Of a DNA stretch of 64,000 bases, positions 37,401 to 49,400 are shown piece by piece. The DNA lies in NCBI RefSeq assembly GCF_029227915.1, contig NC_079879.1, positions 4,156,001 through 4,220,000 of the forward strand. The letters are read 5' to 3'. This stretch comes from Hydractinia symbiolongicarpus (Eukaryota; Cnidaria; Hydrozoa; Anthoathecata; Hydractiniidae). Made by a program: the position numbers and the translations under genes. The notes under the pieces were generated by a model. It searched no databases and was not told the DNA's origin. It saw only the letters and a program-made list of their open reading frames with translations. Position 1 is the stretch's first letter. Each line of letters starts with the position of its first letter.

Positions 37401-40400
37401 AGCCCTTAACCTTCCACTAATACTACTGCACTTCTTATGTACCCAATGCTTGCAAGTCTGACAAAAAATTGAGTTACTACCAACCCCTTTCCTGCAAACT
37501 CCACAAGGCCACTTCCCAACTACAAGGTCACACTTGGCTGCAATGCTACTTATCATAACTTTAGACTTTGCTGTGTTTACCTTCAGCCCTTTCTCTTCTA
37601 GTCCTTTCTTCCACTTCTCAAACTTTTCAACTAATTCTTCCATCGACTCTGCTATGAGAACCAAATCATCTGCATACAATAACTCCCATGGACAACCTGT
37701 TCTGAACTCCATCGACAGCGCTTCTAAGACTAGAATAAACAACAAAGGACTAAGTACAGAACCCTGATGTACACCAACATTTACACTAAATTCATCACTA
37801 AGTGAATCGTTAATCCTGACACGACTTCTAGCATTGCTGTACATGGACTGAACCATCGTAACTAGCCACTCATCCACACCTAATTTTCTCATAGCCCACC
37901 AAATAACTTTACGTGGCACTCTATCAAAAGCTTTCTCTAAATCTACAAAGGCAAAATAGAGATTCTTTCTCTTTCCTAAATACTTTTCCTGAAGCTGTCT
38001 GAGTAAAAATATTGCATCTGTAGTGCCACGCCCTGGAACAAAACCAAATTGCATCTTATCTATATCAATTCTTTCTCTAAGTAACTTATCAATCACTCTT
38101 TCAATAACTTTCATTACTTGATCAACCAACTTCAAACCTCTATAGTTACCCCTTTCTAATGCATCACCCTTGCCCTTGAAACAATTCACTATTACACTCG
38201 ACCGCCACTCACTCGGAATAGCACCATCCTTTATAATCTGGTTAGCAAGACTTGTAATAAGCTCAACTCCAATATATCCAGATGCTTTTACCATCTCTGC
38301 AACAATACCTGATACTCCTGCAGCCTTGCCAATCTTCATTTTCCTAATAGCCTCCACTACCCATTCTGTCTTGATCTGCATGGCTGGCCCTTCTACGACA
38401 TCATCATCAGACAAATTATCCTCGTCCCAATCAAACTCAGTGTTAAGCAACCTCTGATAATGATTCTTCCAAGCTACCCTTTTCTCCTCCTCTGTGCTAG
38501 CCAAAACACCTTCATCATTACGTATACACTTCTCACCTACAATATCTTGATTAGTCTTCTTCATTTGCTTTGCTATCTTGAATACCTCATTGCGCTGGTC
38601 TTCCCTTCTTAACACATCTGCAAGTCTGTTTCTCTCTGCTTCTGATTTTGCCTAATACACTGCTGTACGAGCCCGGCGCTTAGCTTCTAAGTAAATATTT
38701 TTACTACCACCTGACTTCCACTCTTTCCAAAGTTTCCTCTTTTCCTTTATACACTGGTCAACCTCATTATTCCACCACCAGGTCTGTCTATGTCTAGCTG
38801 GTCCTTTCGTCCACCCACAGGTATCATCAGAAGCTTCTAGAAGACAATTCTTCAAAGTAGTCCAAGTACTTTCAACATTGTCACTATCACATTGACTATT
38901 GTAGGCTAACTGCTGAACTTTTGCACTAAATTGTCTTGCTACAATCTCTTCCTTCAGCTTCCAGACTTTTCGACGGGGCCTGTACTTTCTCTTGGCTTCT
39001 CTGACACTCTTCAAGATAATATCACAAACCAGCAACCTATGCTGGGAAACACACTCTTCCCCCGATATAACTTTCACGTCCTTCACCACTTTCTTGTCTG
39101 ACTTTCTAACCAAAAAGTAATCTATCTGTGTCTTACAACCACCTGACTCATATGTTATCAGCCTACTCTGTCTCTTACTGAATGATGTGTTGCAAACCAC
39201 CATGTCCGTTGCCATTCCAAACTCAAGCAATCTCTCCCCTTCCTTATTTCTGCTCCCAAATCCATAGCCTCCATGCACACCTCTATAACCTTCAGATGAC
39301 TTCCCAACATGACCATTAAAGTCGCCGCCCACCATGACAAGTTCAGTGTCTCCAAACTTTGATGTGACTGCTATTAACTCATCATAAAACTTATCTTTAT
39401 CTTCCTCACTGAGTCCACACTGCGGAGCATAAACTGACAGAAAAGTGACAATCCTATTACCTATCAAAAACTTTATCACTATAATACGACTATTAAAACG
39501 CATAACATCTATTACTTTTTCTACCCACTTCTCTGCAACGAATATGCCAACTCCTCCATATCCATCACTATTACCAATCCAAAAAAGCTTATACCTTGCC
39601 CTTCTACCTTCCACAAATCTCACTGAAGCTCCTCTCCACCTAACTTCCTGAACACAACACATATCAACAGATCTACGTTCTAACATTTCAACTACTTCAC
39701 CTGCTCTACCTCTCAGAGTACCAACATTTACACTAGCCATCCTCAACCTAGTGTTATCTACCTTGTGATGTGATAGCTGGGTAACGGTCTGACGATGCTC
39801 ACATCTGACATCTGTCCTACCGTGCGCGACACCTTCACTCCTTAGAGTTCCAGCCCCGTTTACGCAGTTTGTCTGATTAACTATTCTTACGGCCATTAAT
39901 AAAGAGTTTTGGCATTGTTTTACAGCTGGATGCCCTTCCTAGCGCCAACCGTTCACAGACCGGACTGGGTGTTTTTTAAAGTGACACCATCACTATGTGG
40001 CATTTCATGGGACTTCCACAATCGCCCCTTTAAACTAAGGTATGGTGGAGGACGTTCAACTCCTCTCTTGTCTCTTAAGGAGACCCTTCACCCAGAACTA
40101 TACTTATTTCTGCAGGAAGACTTTGCTCACACACTGAGAAATGCTTTTTCCAAAGATCTCAAATGGTCTTATTTAAAAAATTTGGACTATTTTTATACCG
40201 AGTAAACGGTATCTAACAAATGAATTCTGGGTATGGCACTGAATTTGTACCAGTCACAAATCTTAACTTTCGTTCGAAAATTAGATTCAGTGTGTATGCA
40301 TAATCTTACTGCGTAATTAATTAGATGAAAATGAACTCATCCATGAATTTAGTCATAAACATATGTTTAATAATAAACGCGTAGGTGGGAACTAGACTTA

Positions 40401-43400
40401 AATGATCAATTAGATATTAAGTTTAGAGACAGTGTAACGTGGTGTTACTGTAGTTTTTTATTTATATTTTCCATGACGATGTACATTATGTACGAAAATC
40501 TCTACTAATAGAAAAATTTTTAATAATTTTATTTACTTTGTTTTTATCTTTCATTTATTATCACTATAGCTGTTATTTCACGAATAGCTAGATTGTATTG
40601 CAATTTTACACCGCTTTGGCATATTCTTCAACTTTCTTGAAAATTGATAACATAAAGCAGAGCATCTATAATATTTTGAATATGGATTGTCTTATCAGTG
40701 TATATCTCAATCTTGACTGTTTGCTAATTTGCAGCCAATACAAATACTCGGGAACATTCTCTTTTTAAAAAATCAGTGTAAGAAATGTTTACAAACTGTT
40801 TTTGTTTGGCAAGGGAATTAATATTTTCAACACTCAGGCTACTTAAGGCCGGTCCTTTTTTATTCAAGGGTCATTTTCAATATCTCAAGTTATAAAGAAT
40901 CTGGCATAATTTATTGGTCACAAAACGCAAAGTTCAATTTTTCTGAGAAATTTTGATGACAACATATGCCAAAAATGTGCTTTTCTAATTTTTGCGACAA
41001 AGGGTGTAAAAGCGCGTTGTACGTGGTATATTTACAGGATAACCCTGTTGTAAGTTTATGTAAATCGCCAAAAACACTGCGGGTAAAGCACGTTTATAGC
41101 ATATGACGTCATCAAAATTTTTCACAAAGGGTGAATTCTGCATTTTACTATTAATATAATGATACGGTGGCCAGTAAATTATGCCACGATCTTTATAACT
41201 TGAGTTATTGAAAATGACCCTGAAATAAAAAAGCACTGGCCTTAAGTAGCCCGAGCAATTTTGTTCAATATATATAAATAAAATTCAAGTTCCTGATGTG
41301 TGTCAGCAAGGTGAACTTTGCATAAAATTACAAAAGAACAAGTTTAAACATTAAAGATTTTTGGATGTGTTATGCAATTATTACAGTATATTTGTCAAAA
41401 AACCATGAATGCAAACAATGTATGTTCACAATTTGTACACAAATTGTAATTCACACCAGCCCAACCTTCTCATCATGACTATTTTGCTTGAAAAATACAG
41501 AAGCAGGTGTTATTAACATTACTGTTGCTGTTGTTCTAATATAATTTTTTTTTTATTTGATTGCCCATTAATAGCACAAGATCTCTCTTTATTATTGTAT
41601 ACAAAATATAAATGTATACAACGTCTTTTCATTTTAGATAGGAAGAAGAAAGGAAAAGGTGGCCCCTTATTTCGCAGCGAGAAAAAAGATAAAAGTATAG
41701 ACTCAAATTCTCCTGCTGGAATTAAACAGAAACATAGCGTGCATGGAGTAGTTGGTCCTGCAGATTATATATTTGATCACGGAGGTAGTCCACCAAATGA
41801 AACTTCAACAGTTACAACAAACATGCCAGGTTTCATACAACCCAACCAAACTGTACAGTTACAAAATCCTAATCAAGCAAGTTTAAATGCAGTCTCACAA
41901 GCAGCATCTCCTTGGCCTAACCAGCCAGTACCACAGCCAATATATAAACAGCCAACTGTGCCTTTACCTAAGCCTTCCTTTCCAAATCCACCTGTTCCAT
42001 CATTCCAACCAAACTTTCCCCCAACCATGTCTACAAAAGTAGAAAGGCCACATTCATCAGCCGCATTGTTGCAGGATCGCCAATCACCACAAACGCCAAC
42101 ACCATTTAAGCAGCCCCAAAATGTGACGCCACAAAAATCAACGCTGTTGGCACAAGCAATGGGATCTAACTATGGCCAGGTATTGTCTTATAAAAGCATA
42201 GTCATTCCAGCAAAATTTGCTTATAACTTTGCTATAAAATTTTAGGGTAGAGTAACTCGGTGTTGGCCATGTAATAATGGCAATTGTTCCTCCACATATT
42301 TAAAAAGACATGGCTTTTTATGAACATTGTTAAATCATGCTTTACTTTTGTTCGTCTTAGCAAGCATTTTTAGTAAAAATTAAAACAAAAACAGCATATC
42401 TTTAAGATACGCAAAATCTTGTTAAATCATCGGAGAGTATTTTTAGGACTTCAAACAAGTAAAGTCAGTCTTTTTTTTATGAAACCATGATATAACAAAT
42501 TAAATGATACAGTTAAATTAATTTATCATGTTACATGACAAATTTTTCTCTTCTTCAGTGCAAGGAGCAAGAACACTTAAACTATCAGATTGGTTACTAA
42601 AATTTAAAGCACTGTGTTGTCAAAATATTTCTTTATTACATTGTTACCTAGATCTTTATATGTAAACAATCACTATTAATCTTTTCTCTCAAAAAACCCT
42701 GATCTTTGTTAAAATATCAAATTAGCTATTTTCAAGTTATTCACATTTGTACCAACCTTTTTTGAACAAGTCTAAATAACACATTCAGTCAATATTATTA
42801 TTGTGGTATATACTGGCGTTTGCTAAATGTATAAACTTGTAAATTTTTTTCTCCTTAGCCTGCCTCACCTAACAATCTTACACATCATCGCAATCAATCT
42901 TATTCCCGTGCCATGTCAGTTCCCATTCTCCACCAGCCAGAAGTAAATGGTGCACCTTTCCAAGCTAACTTTAATGATGAAACCAGTGCAGTATCTCACC
43001 ATGAGTTTTCAACTTCACCTATACCGGAGAGTAGAACCCCAACAAGAACAGGTTTGTGAAATTTTGTGAATATGTGCTCAGCTATATTAATAAACGTATA
43101 AACAGTTGTTTTTGCATATGAAGTTCAATATTTACGAAATTTGTGGTTTATCACCACAACATGCAATCCAAAACATTACAGTGAAAAATAAAACATCATT
43201 ATATGTTTTTACCATTGAAGTTTCATATTATAAAAAACTAGTCGTTAGCCCGTGGAAAAGTCCACGGGTTCGCCTGTCACAGCTAAGCTACTATTTTGCG
43301 TGACAGCCAGACGGAGGGACAGCCGTATACGGCCATTTTAATATAGATGTTTAATTCTATTACTGCGTTGTGTTTTAGCCTCGCTTACAACTCCACCTTT

Positions 43401-46400
43401 GACACCAAGTGCTGAAACACCACAAGGTAATGTAAGAGAGAGAAATCCTACATTTGGACACAAGACTAACAATTACTCCTTAAAAAATTTTATAAACAAG
43501 GTAATTTATTTTATGTTTAGAGTTTTGGTTACATGATTCTGGACAACAAGTTAGTAAATTGGTAGACCAAAATGCTGAGAAGTGGGCACAATTTTCGATA
43601 TCAACATCTCCACCGAACCAGGATGAATATTCTGTAAATAGAAGGTATAGTATCCCAGATTCTTTGTTATGCATTTTTCTCATTGTTTGTAGTAGTAAAA
43701 AGTTTTACTCCAACAACATTAAACAGTAACCTTTTAACCTATCAATTTTGCTAAATTCTGTTTATCGTATCATTCAATTATCTAGTATACGCTACAGGAA
43801 TTAAGATTAAAAACTGCGAATTTTTTCCTAATTCCTATAGTTATCGAAGTATCTTCTTTTGAAAGCGTCTATTCTTATTTTAGAGAAAGTCATGGTGCAG
43901 AAAGTTTGCCTGAAAGTTTTCAACACAGCATACCAGACAGTACGAGTAGTATAGATGACGATATGGACGAATCGGTATGGTGTATCAATGAAGAGCAGAG
44001 GGAATATTATACTAATCAGTTTGTAAAATTGCAACCAAACACAAGCGACGTAATTAAAGGTGGGTCATGTTCTATAGTTTCCCTGCAGGTTGTGGCATGT
44101 TCTATAGCCTCCCTGCAGGTTGTGGCATGTTCTATAGCCTCCCTGCAGGTTGTAACTTGTTTTATGTTGTGATTGGTTCACTAGGAATGTATCAGTATTA
44201 TGATTGTGGCTTTTATTTACCGCAGTTATTTTCACTTAATTCGCCTAATTTGACATTTTATTTGACCCCATTTAGGTCCCCAAGCAAGAGACTTTTTTTT
44301 GAAATCAAACCTTCCTACGGAAATATTATCAAAGATATGGTTAGTATGAATTATGTTTTCAAAGATTTTGTTTTTTGTGTTGTTGTTGTTGTTGTTGTTG
44401 TAGCCATAATACCTCACAGCAACAGTGTATGTTTTAATAAACAATCTCTCTCCCATCTTTTTCTTTTAGTTTTGTTGTTGAAGTTTTTGTTGTTGTTTAG
44501 GCATTTGTCAGATCTTGATAAAGATTTTGCTTTAAACCTTGACGAGTTCTCTATCGCAATGCATCTGGTTGTTGCAGTAAGGCATGGTGTTGATTTGCCA
44601 CAATTTTTACCACCCACTTTACTGCCAAAAGAAGAAGGTAATTTGCCCATTTTCCATGCTTGATGGTAATTTTAATGATTTGCTATTTTTTTGATTTTAT
44701 CTCTTATATTTGTCTTCATTTACGTGTAGTCACTAATTTTTGTCATTATTTTTTGACAGGATTTTATTGTTGAATAGACCTGCTGTTTTGTTTAAAAAAA
44801 AAATCTGTCAATAGTGTGGTGACTAACTTCTAGTTCCATTATGTGTGCATCTTTTATTGTTGCCGTTGTTGTTGTTGTTGTTGCCGTTGTCGTTGTTGTT
44901 GTTGTCGTTGTTGTTGCACTGTACTTGAATATTTCACTTCTAAATTTTCTGTCTAAAAGTCTTCCAGTGTTAAGAAAAGATGTTACGATGGTTTCACAAT
45001 TTCTTTTGATTAATTTTAAAGCAGAACCATACGAAGTTACTGAACCTATAGTACAAGAAGAAGAATCCTTGCACAATGTTGACGATGCTATTGAAAAAGA
45101 TCCACCTTCAGAGGTATAATATTACTCAGATTTAAGCTTAGTAATATTCTGCGAACACTGACATGGCGGTGATTCTTACTGTTTTTTCTGTTATAGTGGG
45201 CTGCAGACTTTGACAGTGTAGACGGCGGTGTTGTACAAGCACACAAGAGTACAGAGGTGAATTTTTAATTTTATGCACGATTCTTTGTACATTCCTTATA
45301 CATGTGTAACCTTTCTTTATCACGTTTGGTAGACCTAACCTTTAAGTTTTTTTGCATGCAGTTTTTTTTTTCTAATCCGAAATGTTTTGTCTTTCCAGAA
45401 TTTAACAATGCGATCTGATACCGTGCAAACTCTGGGACAGGTCTCCCCTGGACCAGTCACAATCCCGATGGAAGCGAGAGTCCAACCGATATCTTCACAA
45501 ACAAGTGGTACTGTGTCTCAAATGACGTCATCATTAGAACAGCTACAACAACCTACAACGTCGCCACAACTTCAACGAGAAACAGTGACGACAAATAAAG
45601 ATTCTGCTGGGACTGCAATCGCTAGGCCTAGAGCTTCTGCGAATAAAAATGTTAATTTGATGGACGCTTCACCATGGCAACTGCTCCCTCCTCCCACGAA
45701 GTCGAAACAAACGGTTAAAAAAACTCTTACGCTGGAAGGAGAGTTGGGTTCGGATCCATCTCTTAATACTGTAACAGCAGCGGAGCACGTTGATACTCTA
45801 GTGACTATAGAGAAAACAGCTGATGATATACGAGGTATTAACTTACCTGATGATGACAGCGACGACTCGCCTGACGAAGCCGATCAATTAAAAGTTACTA
45901 TTAAATCAATTCCTAAAAATCTTTCTAAGGAGAAGTCCCGTTCCATAGATAGTCTACGCTCAGATATATCTGAAAGCAGCGAATTTTCTTGGCGACGCCA
46001 GTCCTTGCGAAGAGACTCAAGACCGAGGTAACTTTATTAATCCCTTGATGACACAGTTACTTACCTTTATTATATTATATGTATTTAGCCGAAAAGCACA
46101 GATAGCGGTCGAGATATCAGTCTTTTATAATTATTCAGAATTATAGCTCTTAATCTGTGGAATTTAATGCAAAGTAAATGTCAGCATCCATAAGACACTC
46201 CTGACTTTATTCCGTATATAAGTAACAACATACATCTGTTTGCTTATTTTGTGTATTCATGATAGCATAGATGGTTTATTCAATATTTGCACATTTACTT
46301 TATTTTCTTTCGTTGTCAGTTTTGCTTTTTTGCTATAGATCACTTACTGGATCTTCTCTTAACGAGCCACAAAACCAAGACGCGAAAGTAAAAGAATTTG

Positions 46401-49400
46401 AAGTACCACCTATTCCACCACCAAGGAGCAAAGGTCACGCACGAGCAAGTTCGTTGGATTTAAATCAACTTTTCAGTGCAAAGGCTACGCTTTCTGCGCA
46501 AGGTGAGCATCCAAACTGACTTTTAACTTCATCTAAACACTGTGGTGTTCATTACGTCATTAACTGTCACAGGGAGAGCCCTATCCTTTTACTATATTGT
46601 TTTGTTAGTTAGGGAGATATCACAACTACGTTGTCAAATTGACATTTCTTTCCCTACCTTAAGAACACAACGATTTGTTAAACGTGTTTTATTCTCCGTC
46701 AACGACACTAGTTGACACTTGTGAATTCGAAGGAATTGTTGTGCCGCGTAACTGTAACCTCTACGTCAGCTTTTCCCTTCTCCAATCCCAGAAATGTCTA
46801 TTTCAGTGTTTCAACCATCACGTTTCGTTTTTCTCTAGTGGCTTTGTTTGATTATGGGGATGCGAAGGGTTTTTCAAAGACCGCCCATATTAAACATATG
46901 CGAGTTTAGCCTATGACAATGTTGGCCTTGCTATTTAATAAAGGCTATTTAGTTGCTGAAAGGTAGCCAAATTATTTGTTTACAAAACAATATTGAACTT
47001 TTCTTTCAGAACTAAAAGTCCGCTACCCTTCAGCTTCAGATGAAACTTCTGCCAAGTCAGAACCGGTAAGTTATTTCTCCTGTTATTTTTTATAACTATA
47101 TAGCTAAGTCAGAACCAGTCAATTATTTCTCCTGTTTTTTGTAATCTATTTTTTGTAATCTCTATTTCTAAGGATTATTATCAGTTGTTTCTCTGTCAAA
47201 TTCAAAACACATTTTGCGAAGACTATTTTAGATTTTTTGCGAAGAATTGTTTTCTCAACTGTATTATTTTTTGCAATTTTAATTTATCTCAGGCCTATTT
47301 ATTGAGATAAGGTAGCCTTTAATTGAACTTCCTCATATCACAGAGGCGATGTGAGCAAGTTCAAGCTGGTGATAATTACTTTGTAAACTACTAAAAAAGA
47401 TTTACTAAGAAAAACTAGGGAAGAAAATACCAAAAAATCTTTCTGTGCTTTTGCAAAGTTAAGTTTTAAAGTTAATCTTATAGCAAATAAATCATTTATT
47501 TCCGCTAATTGACTTTTGCGAGCATATTTGCGCAAATAAATTTTCACGAATATGCATAATTTCGCGATAAATTCTTCTTCTCAAAATTTAACCACTTGTT
47601 TTAATAACCTAAAACTTTTCTAATACTCAAATATTTCAGCCTCAAAAACCACCCAGAGTTAGTGCTCCTGCAAAATCTATCCAACTAACGTCATCAATTG
47701 ATTCATGCCACCTTCCACCACCACAGCCGGCATGTCATCTTCCACCACCACAGCCGGCGTTGAGAACTAGTCTCAACCGCACCACTAGAATTCGAAATCG
47801 CTCTTTTTCCCTCGAGTCCAGCGTAAGATTATATTTTGTTTTCTTTCACACGTACGCTCTGGTGAGTGTGAAGTACTGCTCTAGTTGTATATACTTTCAT
47901 ACCTTTACAATCAGTAGCACGAAAAAATGTTTCGAATGTGATTTAAAGTCTGCTTTATTCAAGTTTTTAATTTTAAACAAGAAAATCAATAGTTGGTAAG
48001 AGATAAATTCATTCCATAAGGTGAAAGTGTACGTAAAGAAAAGTGGTTAATTTTGCATTCAATCAAATAGGATTTTAACCTAGCAACTCCGAATCCTCGA
48101 AGTTATAAACAACGGACCTAGCAAGAATATATATTTTTCGTACTTTTTTTGTTTTGTCATTTCCGTTGTGATGCACCACGAGACACGACGTCGTGTTACC
48201 CGACACAACAACTTACGTCTTCTTCGACTGCACTGGACACACTCTCGACTCATCTTACCTTCTGTAGTCACGAAACATGCTGTCACGCCACACACACGGT
48301 CACCACATATCACTCATGTTAACGCACACAACTTGACGTTGTAATGATGGAGCTATCATAACACTTAATTATCCGCGGACCAAACCATTTCTCAGGTCTG
48401 TTTATATTGTCGTTAACAAATTTATTCTTTGTTTCTAGGTCCTTCTCGATGCACAACGAAAGTCAGACGGTAAGACGGCTTTCTGAAACATAGCTGGCTG
48501 TAGTTGGTCAATTTTGTGTCCACTCCGTACCTAATTCCGTTTTTAATACGTGTCCTGTAAGACGAGTATGCATCTACCGCATTTCTTTTTTTAGGCGTCA
48601 CCTTCTAAGCGTGATCTCAATCTTCAATAACGTTTTTAGTTCTATTTACTAGCTTCCACCCTGTTGGTTAAGCGCCCAGCAAACTACAAATATTTTGCAG
48701 CGCACGTGCGTTATTAAATACTCATTTTTTCCTTTTTCAGGTTTAGTTGCTCGCACAGAAGAGAATGTTGCAAGAAAAAGACTGGTATGCAATGAGTTGT
48801 AGTGTTTTCTCTTGTTTATCATTTGTTTACTGTTTATATGATAGTTGGTGATTTTGGTTTATTACTTCTCGATTAGCACTCCCTGCAAGTTGATTTTTTT
48901 AGATGAGTGCCGATACTGTCGAAAAAGATGTCGTTGCTGTGCAAAGTCCTAAATCAAAGGAACACGGTGTTCGTTTTTCCGAAGAAACTCAAGTTATGTC
49001 TCAAAAGAAAAGGTATCAAAGAGACACAAAGGAATTGTTTTTCTGCCATGGAAAATAGTTTTTTTTGTTTTAATTTTTTATGGCTTTGATATTGTTGCAG
49101 TGGTGTGTACTAGAACTCACAAGAGAGTTCTTTTCATGCTAAAACCTTAATCAAACTCCAACATTTTAGCATATATTGTCCACTTTGCCAAATACCGGAT
49201 TACATCGTTTTCTCTATCTTGTTTAGTCCTTTAGAAAGGCGTATGCGCAAGAACGAACTTCAAGCCAGTATTCGACTTTTACGTAACAAGAACACGGCTT
49301 TAGAAACTTTAAATAGTCAGTTGGATATCGAGTGGAAAGAGGTAATGACCATAAAAAAAACTTCACAAGAGTGTCACGGATATCTTTGTGCTCTGGGATA

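Larger units (their letters stand above)
36672..40200 (-). mobile_element. RTE-type LINE, nearly full length, antisense in REPS-like intron 1
   Basis: On the minus strand: a 5' leader (from about 40200, with TTGGCGCTAGGAAGGGCATC near 39955), an endonuclease/RT ORF (39896-36705), a short 3' UTR with CATGCTAGCATGG, and a 3' tail of ATG repeats (CAT units on the plus strand, 36676-36697). A simple-repeat tail rather than poly(A) is typical of RTE elements. One in-frame amber codon is the only visible coding lesion, so the insertion should be young. I could not fix the target duplications. Confidence 0.93.

Noticed and set aside
39909-40205. 98-codon plus-strand ORF
   Set aside because: Lies over the 5' leader of the antisense LINE and has no domain support.
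44067-44663. 198-codon plus-strand ORF across the EH region
   Set aside because: Runs through an intron, a tandem repeat and a GTT microsatellite; only the part from 44501 is a true exon.
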